Source: Bradyrhizobium cosmicum
GTDB lineage: Bacteria > Pseudomonadota > Alphaproteobacteria > Rhizobiales > Xanthobacteraceae
Reading direction: 5' to 3'
Assembly (NCBI RefSeq): GCF_007290395.2
Contig: NZ_CP041656.2
Location: 3,534,001-3,598,000, forward strand
Length of the DNA: 64,000 nt
Shown: piece after piece, positions 46,919 to 58,964 of the stretch
How positions within the stretch are numbered: the first letter of the stretch is position 1
Layout of the letters: each line of letters begins with the position of its first letter
Made by a program: the position numbers and the translations under genes
The notes under the pieces: model-generated
What the model was told of the DNA's origin: nothing
The model's input: the letters and a program-made list of their open reading frames with translations, nothing else
The model's database searches: none

Positions 46919-48526
46919 ATGCAGCCCCTGCGCATGTCCCGCCGCGTCATGAATCTCGCTCACATGCTGACCCAGAATGCGCGGCGGCATGGGGCGCGTC
47001 CCGGTTTCGTCTGGGGTGACATATCCTGGACGTGGCACCAGATCGATGCCCAGGTCTCGGCCCTGGCCGCGGCGCTCGCCGCGCGCGGCATCGCCAAGGG
47101 TGACCGCATCCTGGTCCATTCCAAGAACAGCGACGAGATGTTCTTTTCGATGTTCGCGGCGTTCCGGCTCGGCGCGGTCTGGGTGCCCACCAATTTTCGG
47201 CTGATGCCGGACGAGGTCACCTATCTCGCGCAGGCCTCCGGCGCGAAGGCGTTTCTGTGTCATGTCGATTTTCCCGAGCACGCGGCGAGCGTGAAGGGCG
47301 GTGCTCTGGAATTCACCTGGAGCCTCGACGGCAAGGCCGCGTTCGGCGAACGCTCGGTGGCCGACGCTATCGCCTCGCAGGCAGGCCGGGCGGTCGCGAA
47401 CGTTGCTGTGGAGCACGACGATCCCTGCTGGTTCTTCTTCACGTCCGGCACCACCGGCCGCTCCAAGGCCGCGGTGCTGACCCACGGCCAGATGGGCTTT
47501 GTCGTCACCAACCATCTCGCCGATCTCACCCCAGGCGTCACGGAAGCGGATGCGTCGCTGGTGGTGGCGCCGCTGTCGCACGGCGCCGGCGTGCATCAGC
47601 TGGTGCAGACCGCGCGCGGCGTCTGCACCGTTCTGCTGCCGACCGAGAAGTTCGACATCAACGAGGCCTTCCGCCTGATCGAGACGCACCGCGTCGCCAA
47701 TCTCTTCACCGTGCCGACCATCCTGAAGATGATGGTCGAGCATCCCGCCGCCGACAAATACGACCACTCCTCGCTGCGTCATGTGATCTATGCGGGCGCG
47801 CCGATGTATCGTGAGGACCAGAAGGCCGCGCTGAGGAAGCTCGGCAAGGTCATCGTGCAGTATTTCGGGCTCGGCGAGGTCACCGGCAACATCACGGTGC
47901 TGCCGGCGGCGCTGCATGATCCCGAGGACGGGCCGCATGCGAAGATCGGCACCTGCGGCTTCGAGCGCACCGGCATGCAGGTCTCGATTCAGGACGACGA
48001 GGGTCGCGAACTCGCGGCCAACCAGAGCGGCGAGATCTGCGTGATCGGCCCTGCCGTGCTTGCCGGGTACTACGACAACCCCGACGCCAATGCGAAGGCG
48101 TTCCGCAACGGCTGGTTCCGTACCGGCGATCTCGGCCATATGGACGAGGAAGGCTTCCTCTACATCACGGGACGCGCCTCCGACATGTACATCTCCGGCG
48201 GCTCTAACATCTATCCGCGCGAGATCGAGGAGAAGATATTGACCCATCCCGCGGTCGGCGAGGTCGCCGTGCTCGGCGTGCCGGATGCGACATGGGGCGA
48301 GGTCGGCATCGCCGTCTGCGTTGCGCGGGAGGGCGAGAGGCCGGTGAGCGAAGCGGAGATGGCGGCGTTCCTGCTGCCGAAGGTGCCGCGCTACAAGATG
48401 CCGAAGCGCTTCTTCTTCTGGGAGGCTTTGCCGAAGTCCGGCTACGGCAAGATTCCGAAGCGCATGGTGCGCGACGAGCTCGAGGCGCGCGGGCTGCTCG
48501 ATCTCGACAAGACGAAGACGGGCTGA
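46919..48526 (+). CDS. AMP-forming acyl-CoA synthetase
   Basis: The 535-residue protein activates a fatty or aromatic acid with ATP and CoA. It has the AMP-binding P-loop FFTSGTTGRSKAAVL (about residues 173-187), YFGLGEVTGN, the YDNPDANAKAFRNGWFRTGDLG segment and the C-terminal KSGYGKIPKRM with the catalytic Lys. The substrate cannot be told. It is followed 9 bases later by a double PPC-domain protein in the same direction, so they form one unit. The start may be ATG 46919 or a later ATG 30 bases downstream. Confidence 0.92.
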   Translation: MQPLRMSRRVMNLAHMLTQNARRHGARPGFVWGDISWTWHQIDAQVSALAAALAARGIAKGDRILVHSKNSDEMFFSMFAAFRLGAVWVPTNFRLMPDEVTYLAQASGAKAFLCHVDFPEHAASVKGGALEFTWSLDGKAAFGERSVADAIASQAGRAVANVAVEHDDPCWFFFTSGTTGRSKAAVLTHGQMGFVVTNHLADLTPGVTEADASLVVAPLSHGAGVHQLVQTARGVCTVLLPTEKFDINEAFRLIETHRVANLFTVPTILKMMVEHPAADKYDHSSLRHVIYAGAPMYREDQKAALRKLGKVIVQYFGLGEVTGNITVLPAALHDPEDGPHAKIGTCGFERTGMQVSIQDDEGRELAANQSGEICVIGPAVLAGYYDNPDANAKAFRNGWFRTGDLGHMDEEGFLYITGRASDMYISGGSNIYPREIEEKILTHPAVGEVAVLGVPDATWGEVGIAVCVAREGERPVSEAEMAAFLLPKVPRYKMPKRFFFWEALPKSGYGKIPKRMVRDELEARGLLDLDKTKTG

Positions 48527-48535
48527 GCATACGCG

Positions 48536-49396
48536 ATGCGAAGTATCAAGCAGCCGGGCTTGCCGGCCACCGAGCGCATCCAATGGGTGGAGGCGAGGGG
48601 ACGCGCCTTCTCGTTTACGCTTCAAGCAGGATTGCCGTTGCTGGAAGCCGCGCGCCGCGGTTTTGCCGCGGAGGGCTTTGCGGGGGGCGTGCTGAATTTC
48701 GGCAGCGGCACGCTCGGGCCGTTCGCCTACGTGATGCCGGCGCTGTCGAAGACCGGCGAGAACGCCGCGTTCTACAGCGATACGTTTCGGCCTGGCGGCG
48801 TGACGCGGACCAGGCTCGGCAGCATGACGCTCGGCACGCGCGACGGTGCGCCGTTCTTTCATTGCCACGGGCTGTGGCTTGAGGCGGACGGCACGGCGAG
48901 CGGCGGCCACATGCTGCCGGACGAGACTGTTGTTGCCGAGGCGTTCGAGGTCGCGGCCTTCGGCGTCGATGGCGCGATCTTCACCGCCGAACCCGATCCC
49001 GAGACCAACTTCAAGCTGTTTGGACCGGTCGCTGCCGCGAGCACTGGCGCGCGCGCGGCGAGCCGGGTCTTCGCGCTGCGGCTGCGCCCGAACCAGGATT
49101 TCGCCGGCTGCCTCGAAGAGTTTTGCCGCGCGCGCGGCATCGCGCACGCGAAGATCCATGGCGGAGTCGGCTCGACGATCGGCGCGCGCTTCACCCACGG
49201 CGGCGTGACCGAGCCGTTTGCAACTGAGCTGGCGATCACGGCCGGTGCGATCGTGCCGGGAGAGTCCGGTGCTCCGGAAGCAACGCTCGACGTCGCGTTG
49301 ATCGACTACACCGGCGGCATTGCGGAGGGCCGTCTGCTCCGTGGCGACAATCCCGTGCTGATGACCATGGAACTGGTGCTCGAGGTGTTGGGCTAA
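48536..49396 (+). CDS. Protein with two PPC (DUF296) domains
   Basis: The 286-residue protein contains two copies of the PPC/DUF296 domain. The first has PFFHCHGLWLEADGTASGGHMLPDE (His cluster followed by GGHM). The second is similar in AKIHGGVGSTIGARF, where one His-Gly unit is kept but the GGH motif is not clear. PPC proteins in bacteria are trimeric and mostly uncharacterised; in plants they form part of AHL transcription factors. Its position just after the acyl-CoA synthetase suggests a role in the same acid degradation pathway, but that is inference. Confidence 0.83.
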   Translation: MRSIKQPGLPATERIQWVEARGRAFSFTLQAGLPLLEAARRGFAAEGFAGGVLNFGSGTLGPFAYVMPALSKTGENAAFYSDTFRPGGVTRTRLGSMTLGTRDGAPFFHCHGLWLEADGTASGGHMLPDETVVAEAFEVAAFGVDGAIFTAEPDPETNFKLFGPVAAASTGARAASRVFALRLRPNQDFAGCLEEFCRARGIAHAKIHGGVGSTIGARFTHGGVTEPFATELAITAGAIVPGESGAPEATLDVALIDYTGGIAEGRLLRGDNPVLMTMELVLEVLG

Positions 49397-49412
49397 TAGT
49401 CCCGAGCGACCA

Positions 49413-51494
49413 TCAATGTGCACGTAGCTTGGCGATGGCCAGGTACGTGGCTTCACTCATGCTCGATATGCCTGAGTTCGATCCCTGAAAGAGATTGAGC
49501 AGGGGCGATTGACCCTGGCCGGTGCTGTCGCCGTTCTTGACGTCGTACATGGCGGAGAACCGGCTCAGCAGCTTCTCGACCTTCGCGGGATCGGAGAGAT
49601 CCTTGATCTTCATGAATTTGTCCACGAACTTGGCCTGCTGATCGATCGGCATCGCAGCCATTGAATCGGGCAGATTGAAGGTGGTCCTGAACACCTCCGA
49701 AAGGGCCTTGTCGGCGAGGATGTCGTATGCGGACGTGATGTCTCCCGCCTTGCGCTTGAAATACAGCGCCAGGCGGACGCCGGGATTCGTATCCCCCTGC
49801 TGCAGCTCCAGGTTTTGCTCGAGATAGTTCGCCTGGGTTTCCCGGAATTGATCGCGCTTCTGGGGACCCATCATCGGCAGGCGCGCGACGTTGCCCTTGC
49901 TGTCGAAATTGAACGACGCCACGATTTCGGCAAAGCGGGGATCGCTCTGCGTGTTCACGAAGCTCTTCTTGTCGTTCAGGTCGGATGCGAAGATCTTCTT
50001 GAGGAAATCGTCGCTGACCTTCCTGGGGTCCAGACCCTTGGCGAGGAGGATCAGATCAACCATCGGTCGGTTTGCAAGAAGATCGGACACCTTGTCGATG
50101 CCTGCGATCGCCTGCTGATATTCCGTCGCATCCTTGGTGGCTTGTGCCTTGACGGCCGCCTGTTGCTGGGTGGTTCCCGTGCTTGCGCTCTTCACGGCTT
50201 GGATGACGTAGTCCCTCGCGATCTGGAGGACTTCCGCCGAGTCCTGCGCGACCAGGGGGGTCGTCAGATTGCCCTTCGCATCGAAGTTGAAGGCGCGCGC
50301 GAGCTGAACGTAGCGAGTGTCCTTGAGGGTATAAACATAACTCTTGGGATCGTTGATGTCGCTTTCGAGGACCTTCTTGATGACGTCCTGCGGGACCTTG
50401 TCGGGGTCGAGGCCGACGGCGCCCAGCGCAAAATCATACACGCCCGGTGTCGACACGAACGCATCGACCGACTTGATCTTGAGCAGGTCTGCCCTGAATT
50501 GCTTGATCGCTACGGCCTCGAAGATCGGGCTTGCCGCGGAGTAGACGTCGGCCTTGCTGTCGTCGAACTGCTTCTTCGTGAGCGTGATGTTTGCGGCGGT
50601 CTGCGCAGGCGTGCCTGCCGGAAGCGACCCGTCCGGCAAGAACTCGAACGCGCCGGCCAGGTCGACGAAATTGCCGATCGTCGCGATCTGGTCGTTGAGG
50701 CTGGCAACGCTCTTTGTTGCCGTCTCCAGATGATATTTCTCGACCAGGATCTGGACCTGCAACTGGGGCACGTTGGCGCCTGGCTGCGAGAGCTGGGCGG
50801 TATAATTGGCGATGTTCGAATTTGCCGTGCTGATATCCGATTGCGACTGGGCGAGCGACGCGTTGAGGCCGCTCAGCTGGGACGTGAAGGTGGTGTTGAC
50901 GTAGCTGGCTGGGTCGGAGGGATCGCTGCGCAGGACCTGGCTGATCGTGCTGGCCGGCCACTTGCTCTCGTCGATCCCGAATGCCGAATAGACATAATTG
51001 CGAAGACGATCGTTGTTCAGGAGCTGGTCTGCAGTGCTGATGTTCCCGATCTGGGCGCTGTAGTAATTCGAGTCACTGGCGAGTGCATCGACCTGGTTCT
51101 TCTTGGTCGCCGTGTACAGGCCAATCATCTCGTCGGTCTGGTCCGCCGATTGCGCGACCGGCGTCGCGGAGCCGTTGAAGGAAAATGCCGCGGCAAATTC
51201 CCGGTACCGCTTGTCGACCAGCTGGTTGACGAAGCTCTTGGAGTCGTTGAGGTCGCTTTCCAGCACCTTTTTCATGAAGGCCTTCGCGTACGTCATGTCG
51301 TCCAGGCCGTATGCCTTCATCGCGTAATGATAAAGGCGGTAATCCTTCATGAAATCGTCGACGGTCTTCACCTTGCCGATGTTGGCCTTGTAGTAGGCGG
51401 CCTCTCGCGCCACGTCCGGCTGCAGTTCGACCCGCGTCAGGGACTGTTTGAGATTACGCGTGATGTAGTTGTAACCGAAATATGTTGATACCAT
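49413..51494 (-). CDS. DUF1217 repeat protein (flagellum-associated family)
   Basis: The 693-residue protein is made of five DUF1217-type units. Examples are YHYAMKAYGLDDM...LESDLNDSKSFVN, LRNYVYSAFGIDE...RSDPSDPASYVN, VYDFALGAVGLDP...ESDINDPKSYVY and VDLILLAKGLDPR...ASDLNDKKSFVN, with a weaker last one. The N-terminus MVSTYFGYNYITRNLKQSL has no signal peptide, as with flagellar rod/hook proteins exported by the flagellar type III machine. DUF1217 genes usually sit in flagellar clusters of alphaproteobacteria, but no flagellar gene is near here. A role as a flagellar or secreted structural protein is likely, but the location is odd. Confidence 0.85.
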   Translation of the reverse strand: MVSTYFGYNYITRNLKQSLTRVELQPDVAREAAYYKANIGKVKTVDDFMKDYRLYHYAMKAYGLDDMTYAKAFMKKVLESDLNDSKSFVNQLVDKRYREFAAAFSFNGSATPVAQSADQTDEMIGLYTATKKNQVDALASDSNYYSAQIGNISTADQLLNNDRLRNYVYSAFGIDESKWPASTISQVLRSDPSDPASYVNTTFTSQLSGLNASLAQSQSDISTANSNIANYTAQLSQPGANVPQLQVQILVEKYHLETATKSVASLNDQIATIGNFVDLAGAFEFLPDGSLPAGTPAQTAANITLTKKQFDDSKADVYSAASPIFEAVAIKQFRADLLKIKSVDAFVSTPGVYDFALGAVGLDPDKVPQDVIKKVLESDINDPKSYVYTLKDTRYVQLARAFNFDAKGNLTTPLVAQDSAEVLQIARDYVIQAVKSASTGTTQQQAAVKAQATKDATEYQQAIAGIDKVSDLLANRPMVDLILLAKGLDPRKVSDDFLKKIFASDLNDKKSFVNTQSDPRFAEIVASFNFDSKGNVARLPMMGPQKRDQFRETQANYLEQNLELQQGDTNPGVRLALYFKRKAGDITSAYDILADKALSEVFRTTFNLPDSMAAMPIDQQAKFVDKFMKIKDLSDPAKVEKLLSRFSAMYDVKNGDSTGQGQSPLLNLFQGSNSGISSMSEATYLAIAKLRAH

Positions 51495-51744
51495 CGCGCA
51501 TTCCTCGCGGCGTCGTACGGTCCCGGACGTCCGTCAATCATTGCGGGGTCGCGAGGTGCGGAGCCGGCGTCATGCCGGCAGTCTGTTTCGTAGCCAGGTT
51601 TTCTTAATCCGGACCCAGCCGGCGTAGCCCGGGTTTGTTTCAAGTTGTGTCCATCTGTTTCTCAATTGCAGCTTTCGCGAGGGTTGTGTTCCTGATATGT
51701 TCCTGTCGAGATATCCAGTCGGGGCTGGGGGCGGGAGCTGGGGC

Positions 51745-52511
51745 ATGAGCCGAAGACGCGGTCGAACGATCAACCTGCCGGCCCCCTACCTGAAACGGGT
51801 CTGGTTCGATCCGTCGCAAGTGCGCGATCGCGAGGCCTATCCGTTTTGCCTGCCGATCTTTCCGGATGATTTCGAGCTCAACTTCGAGGCCGCCATCACG
51901 ATCATCGTCGGCGAGAATGGCACCGGGAAGTCGACGATCCTCGAGGGGATCGCAGCGCTCGCCGGCTATGACGATGCCGGTGGCGGGAAGGGGTACATGC
52001 CGATCGACCACTCCGAAGCGCGGGAGAAGATGGGCGGACAGCTCTCCAAGGCCTTGCGGCAAGCTGGCTGCCGAAGATCACCAATGGCTGGTTCTTCCGC
52101 GCCGAGAGCTTCTTCTCGGTGGCGCGATATCTCGACAAAGCCGCCCGCGATGCCGGGCAGCTCGGCCCGGATTTCCTTTCGCATTCGCACGGCGAGGGCT
52201 TCCTGCGCTTCTTCGAGGAGCGCTGCCAGCGCCAGGGCATCTTCATCTTCGACGAGCCGGAATCGGCGCTGTCGCCGGCGCGGCAGATCGAGTTTCTGAA
52301 GCTGCTGCGACGCATGGAGGACTCCGGCATCTGCCAGGTGATCATGGCAACCCATGCGCCGCTGCTGATGGCCTATCCCAACGCGCAGCTGCTGCGGCTG
52401 GGGAAATACGGCCTGGAGCCGACGACGGTGGAAGAGACCGATCATTACCGGGTGATGCGGGAGTTCTGCAACGATCCGCGCGGGTTCGTGGAGGCGACGC
52501 TGGGGGAGTAG
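51745..52511 (+). pseudogene. AAA ATPase (ABC-like, Walker A/B), broken by a frameshift
   Basis: The first part (from ATG 51745) has NFEAAITIIVGENGTGKSTILEGIAAL with Walker A GENGTGKST. After KALRQ the frame goes wrong at about 52060-52064. The continuing frame reads SWLPKITNGWFFRAESFF, then FLSHSHGEGFLRFFEERC and GIFIFDEPESALSP (Walker B with Glu), then VIMATHAPLLMAYP. Together they make a complete RecF/ABC-type AAA ATPase of about 255 residues, like the AAA_23/AAA_15 proteins of Bradyrhizobium. One missing base (CAAAGC shortened to CAAGC) explains it. It may be a pseudogene or a sequencing error. Confidence 0.8.
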
Positions 52512-52839
52512 GCTCGGCACTTTCGGCGGCGGTGACGACAGCAGAGCTCAGGCACGATGTGTCGCGAAGATACAAATATAGTGTCCGCGAACTCAAAAGC
52601 TGACTGGACAGCTAATGCTGCATCCAGACCGTCATTCTGTTGCCCCCGTCGCCTCGCGGATGAACGATGCGCGCGCCGGTTGGCCGCCACATCACCGCAG
52701 GACTTTACCGGCGCAGCCTGCGTAGGGACAAAATCGCGTGGTCAACCCTGCCACGAACGGGTCTCCCCATGGCCGCAAAATGCGCTACGATGAGGCCAGC
52801 GCGCACCAAGTCGCGCAGATTCAAGGGTGAGGAAACGAC
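52512..52839. other. Intergenic region of 328 bases
   Basis: The stretch between the broken ATPase gene and the SRPBCC gene has no coding frame with normal codon use, no clear hairpin and no repeat. The likely promoter and SD (GTGAGGAAACGAC) of the SRPBCC gene lie at its right end. Confidence 0.4.
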
Positions 52840-53403
52840 ATGCGGATGCGAAGCGGAACGGCGATCGCGGGAGTGGCGGCGCTGGCGGTGGCAGGAATGG
52901 CTCTGGGCGCCGCGTTTGAGCCGGTTTCGGCCCACGGCCCGACCCGGCAGAAGGTGCGGGAATCCATCGAGATCAACGCACCGCAGGCCAAGGTGTGGGC
53001 AGCGATCGGCAATTTCCAGGACATGAGCTGGCTTCCGCCTGTCACCAAGACCGAGGGCGAGAAGGGCAACGAGATCGGCGCGACGCGCAAGCTGACGCTC
53101 ACGGGCGGGGCGACGGTGGAGGAGGAGCTCTACAAATACGAGCCCGACATGCTCAGCTATTCGTACCGGATCACCAAGGTCGACGTGAAGGTGCTGCCGG
53201 TCACCAATTATTCGTCGACGCTGACGGTGTCGCCGGCGCCCGACGGCAAGGCGAAGGTGGAATGGGCCGGCGCGTTCTATCGCGGCTTCCCCAACAACGA
53301 TCCGCCGCCGGAACTGAACGACGAGGCCGCAACGAAGGCGGTGAGCGGGCTGTACAAGGTCGGCCTCGAGGCGCTGAAGAAGAAGATCGAGAGCGGAAGC
53401 TGA
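52840..53403 (+). CDS. Secreted SRPBCC-family protein
   Basis: The 187-residue protein has a signal peptide (MRMRSGTAIAGVAALAVAGMALG) and an SRPBCC/START-like domain with RESIEINAPQAKVWAAIGNFQDM at the start, then ATRKLTLTGGATVEEELYKYEPD and VKVLPVTNYSSTLTVSP. SRPBCC folds form a pocket for hydrophobic ligands. It is likely periplasmic, which is less usual for the family. The stop is 2 bases before the GTG of the next gene, so they are coupled. Ligand is unknown. Confidence 0.87.
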   Translation: MRMRSGTAIAGVAALAVAGMALGAAFEPVSAHGPTRQKVRESIEINAPQAKVWAAIGNFQDMSWLPPVTKTEGEKGNEIGATRKLTLTGGATVEEELYKYEPDMLSYSYRITKVDVKVLPVTNYSSTLTVSPAPDGKAKVEWAGAFYRGFPNNDPPPELNDEAATKAVSGLYKVGLEALKKKIESGS

Positions 53404-53405
53404 CC

Positions 53406-54359
53406 GTGCGGGCGCGGGTCCTGGCGGCGGTCGCCGCCAGCCTTTGCCTCACAGGGTTTGTCTGCGCCTCCGCCGAGGAGGCGTTCGTCACCAACCAGCT
53501 CAGCGACGATCTGATGATCGTGGACCTTGCCACCGCGCGTAGCGTCGCGACCATCCCGATCGGCGGCAAGCCGGCCGGCGTCGCCGTCAGCGCGGACGGA
53601 CGCTTTGCCTATGTCACGAGCCCCGACGCCAAGGCCGTGACGGTGGTGGACGCGGCCGCGCGACAGGTCGCCGGCCGCATCGAGGTCGGCGGCGGTCCGC
53701 TCGGCATCGCAGTCGCGCCCGATGGAAACACGGTCTACGTCGCCGACTGGTATGCAGCCGCGGTGCGGGTGATCGATGCGGCCTCGCGCAGCGTCACGGC
53801 CAGCATCGCGGTCGGAGCCTCGCCGTCGGGCCTGGCCGTGACGCCGGACGGCAAGCTGCTGCTCTCGGCCGACCGCGACGACGACAGCGTCTCGGTCGTG
53901 AACACTTCGACGCGCCAGCGCAAGGCGACCATCAAGGTCGGCACGCGTCCGTTCGGCGTCACCATCGATGCAGAGGGCAGGCGCGCCTACACCGCCAATG
54001 TCGGCTCCGACGACGTCTCCGTGATCGACATTGCGGAAGCGCGCGAGATCGGCCGCGTGCCGGTCGGGATGCGCCCCTATGCGGTGGCGCTGGCGCAGGG
54101 GCGCGGCTTCGTCACCGATCAATATGGCGGCACCGTCAGCGTGTTCGACCTGGCGACGCTGAAGCCGGTGAAGCGCATCAACGTCGGCGACTATCCCGAG
54201 GGCATCAATGCGACCGCCGACGGCAAGCGCGTCGTCGTCGCCTGCTGGGAGAGCAACACACTCGTGATTATCGATGCGGCCGAGCTGAAGGTGATCGGCG
54301 AGGTCAAGACCGGCGACGGCCCGCGCGCGTTCGGGGCGTTCTTGCGGAGGACGGAGTAG
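53406..54359 (+). CDS. YVTN beta-propeller repeat protein, secreted
   Basis: GTG 53406 is the start: it lies 2 bases after the SRPBCC stop and gives a signal peptide (RARVLAAVAASLCLTGFVCASA). The 317-residue protein is a seven-bladed propeller of about 42-residue repeats, such as NQLSDDLMIVDLATARSVATIPIGGKPAGVAV and ADNTVYVADWYAAAVRVIDAASRSVTASIAVG-like units, with the YVTN-type DG..AYVT segments. Similar proteins occur in gene clusters for PQQ-dependent oxidation, where they are periplasmic. No such genes are here. Function is unknown; an accessory role with the SRPBCC partner is inferred. Confidence 0.88.
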   Translation: MRARVLAAVAASLCLTGFVCASAEEAFVTNQLSDDLMIVDLATARSVATIPIGGKPAGVAVSADGRFAYVTSPDAKAVTVVDAAARQVAGRIEVGGGPLGIAVAPDGNTVYVADWYAAAVRVIDAASRSVTASIAVGASPSGLAVTPDGKLLLSADRDDDSVSVVNTSTRQRKATIKVGTRPFGVTIDAEGRRAYTANVGSDDVSVIDIAEAREIGRVPVGMRPYAVALAQGRGFVTDQYGGTVSVFDLATLKPVKRINVGDYPEGINATADGKRVVVACWESNTLVIIDAAELKVIGEVKTGDGPRAFGAFLRRTE

Positions 54360-54365
54360 GGGCAG

Positions 54366-55004
54366 CTACGCCGGCGGGCGCAATGCGTGCACGATCTCGT
54401 CCATCCGCTCGAACATGTAGTCCGGCGCCCGCGCCCGCAGCGCCGTCGGCGCCGCATAACCCCAGCACACCGCGCCGCAGGCAATCCCCACGGCGCGCGC
54501 CGCCTCGATGTCGCGGACCTCGTCGCCGATCGCGATGACCTTGGCGGGTTCGACGCCCGCGCGCCGGACGACCCGGCGAAATTTCGCGGGCTTGCCGAAC
54601 AGCGACGCCGAGCAATCGAAATGCGTGAACAGCGCGGCGGCTTCGCCAAGCTTCTCGCGCGCATTGGTCTCGCTGTCGGACGTCACCAGCGCGAGCTGCA
54701 CGCCGTTCTCGGCCAATGTCCGCAGCATCGCCTCGACGCCGGCAAATAACGAAATCTCTGCCGCAGCCTCCGCCTTCAGCCGCCGCGCATGCCGCGCGAT
54801 CGCCGGCAGTTTCCACAAGGGCACCTCGAGCCAGCTGAGGATCTCCCGCGTCGAAGCATGCCGCAACTCCTCGACATCCTCATCCCGCACACGGCGAAAG
54901 CCGAAGTGATCGGCGATGTCGTTGATGGTCCGCAGGAACCACGGAAAGCTGTCGGCCAGCGTGCCGTCGAGATCGAAGATGGCGAGGGAGTAGGGAGGGG
55001 GCAT
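54366..55004 (-). CDS. HAD-family hydrolase (phosphatase)
   Basis: From ATG 55004 the 212-residue protein has the HAD motifs: AIFDLDGTLADS (nucleophile Asp11 and Asp13), LALVTSDSETN (motif II Ser/Thr), a Lys in GKPAKFRRVV, and VIAIGDEVRDIEAARA (motif IV acidic pair). It is like phosphoglycolate phosphatases and other small-molecule phosphatases. The substrate cannot be told. An ATG 12 bases upstream is also possible. Confidence 0.92.
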   Translation of the reverse strand: MPPPYSLAIFDLDGTLADSFPWFLRTINDIADHFGFRRVRDEDVEELRHASTREILSWLEVPLWKLPAIARHARRLKAEAAAEISLFAGVEAMLRTLAENGVQLALVTSDSETNAREKLGEAAALFTHFDCSASLFGKPAKFRRVVRRAGVEPAKVIAIGDEVRDIEAARAVGIACGAVCWGYAAPTALRARAPDYMFERMDEIVHALRPPA

Positions 55005-55060
55005 CGGGAGAACCAACGACCGAACGTCAGGAGCAGGCGAACGCTGTCGGGTTCATCTCC

Positions 55061-55624
55061 TTATGATGTCCAAACGCCGTCCTCGGTCCACCCGAGTTCC
55101 GCGAACTCGGCGGCCCGAAGTGGCGCCTCTCCCTCCGCAAAGAATTCGTCAAGCTGAGGCGGCGCGGCGCTTGTTCCGGAGAGCATGGCGTGCGCCTGCC
55201 CGCGATGATGGATCTGGTGCTGGAAGAGATGCATCAGCAGCCGGTCGCGGCGCTCGATCTGGATGTGACTATCGCGATTGATCCGCACAGCCCCGTTGAG
55301 CAGCTCGGGCGTCAGCGCATCGCAGACGGCGATCAACCGCCTGTCGATTGCGGCTTGAGCTGGCTTCAACTCGGCGAGCGATGGGTACGGCACTTCGTTC
55401 TTCCAGGCGGCAGGTCCGAGGCTGCCGCCCTCCAGCGCATCGACGTAGAAGAGATCAATGATGTAGATGTGGTTCAGCGTCCTTTGCAGGCTCGGAAAGA
55501 AGCCAGACCGCTCGGCTTCAAAATCCGCCTTGCCTAGTGCAGAGCAGGCCGTGAGCAGCCGATGGTTTGCCCAGGCATTGTTGTGGGCGAAGGCGCGGTA
55601 CGTTTGCACAAAGCCGGCGGACAA
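55061..55624 (-). CDS. DinB-family metal-binding protein
   Basis: The 187-residue protein starts at a TTG with SD GGGAGA 6-7 bases upstream. It has the four-helix DinB/YfiT fold with three metal-site His: His52 in LNHIY and the HQIHH pair in LFQHQIHHRGQAHAML. Bacterial DinB-like proteins are often thiol-dependent enzymes or stress proteins. The role is unknown. It is followed on the same strand by a HAD hydrolase 56 bases away. Confidence 0.9.
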   Translation of the reverse strand: MSAGFVQTYRAFAHNNAWANHRLLTACSALGKADFEAERSGFFPSLQRTLNHIYIIDLFYVDALEGGSLGPAAWKNEVPYPSLAELKPAQAAIDRRLIAVCDALTPELLNGAVRINRDSHIQIERRDRLLMHLFQHQIHHRGQAHAMLSGTSAAPPQLDEFFAEGEAPLRAAEFAELGWTEDGVWTS

Positions 55625-55672
55625 GCTGAATCTCCCTTGGACCGATGCGTCGGCAGAGTTTGGTCGGTTGGC

Positions 55673-58654
<2,982 letters not shown>

Positions 58655-58752
58655 CCCGCTGGTCCTCAAGGAATCCCAAAAGCGCGCGATCGCGCCAATG
58701 TTGAAGGCGCGCTTCGCCCGGAACCGGGATCGGCGCCGATGGGGTTGGCAGC

Positions 58753-58767
58753 GAACGTAGGAAGAAC
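58753..58767 (-). promoter_or_regulatory. LexA (SOS) box upstream of uvrA
   Basis: The plus strand reads GAAC-GTAGGAA-GAAC, on the minus strand GTTC-N7-GTTC, an exact match to the alphaproteobacterial LexA operator. It lies 99 bases before the uvrA start on the side from which uvrA is transcribed. SOS control of uvrA is well known in rhizobia. The region 58655-58964 otherwise holds only this box and the terminator at 58862-58885. Confidence 0.8.
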
Positions 58768-58856
58768 GAGGACGGATTTCCAGTGGGACTTGCGAATCGT
58801 CAACGGATTGTTGGCGCGCTGGCGGCATCTGGCAGGAGCGGGGTCCACGGAACAGA

Positions 58857-58884
58857 AGAAGGGCCGGCGCGAGGCCGGCCCTTC
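58857..58884 (-). terminator. Terminator of porin-like gene 1
   Basis: AAGGGCCGGC-GCGAG-GCCGGCCCTT, a perfect 10-bp stem around 58858-58883, follows the frameshifted porin-like gene at 58965. On the minus strand it is followed by CTTCTGTTCC. The core GGCCGGC/GCGAG/GCCGGCC is the same as in the three other terminators of this cluster. Confidence 0.8.
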
Positions 58885-58964
58885 GTTCGCATTTGGGTGC
58901 AGACGGGAGGAATCCGCACGCGAGCAGGACCTGGAGGAGTCCTTTGGGGCTTCGTAACCGGGGC

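Noticed and set aside
46271..49456. Very long open frame (about 1061 codons) on the minus strand
   Set aside because: It runs opposite the acyl-CoA synthetase and PPC genes, has Arg/His/Ala-rich composition without any domain, and is a shadow of high GC3 coding sequence.
52055..52066. Programmed ribosomal frameshift in the AAA ATPase gene
   Set aside because: There is no slippery heptamer, no SD-like stimulator and no strong downstream hairpin at the site. A missing base is simpler.
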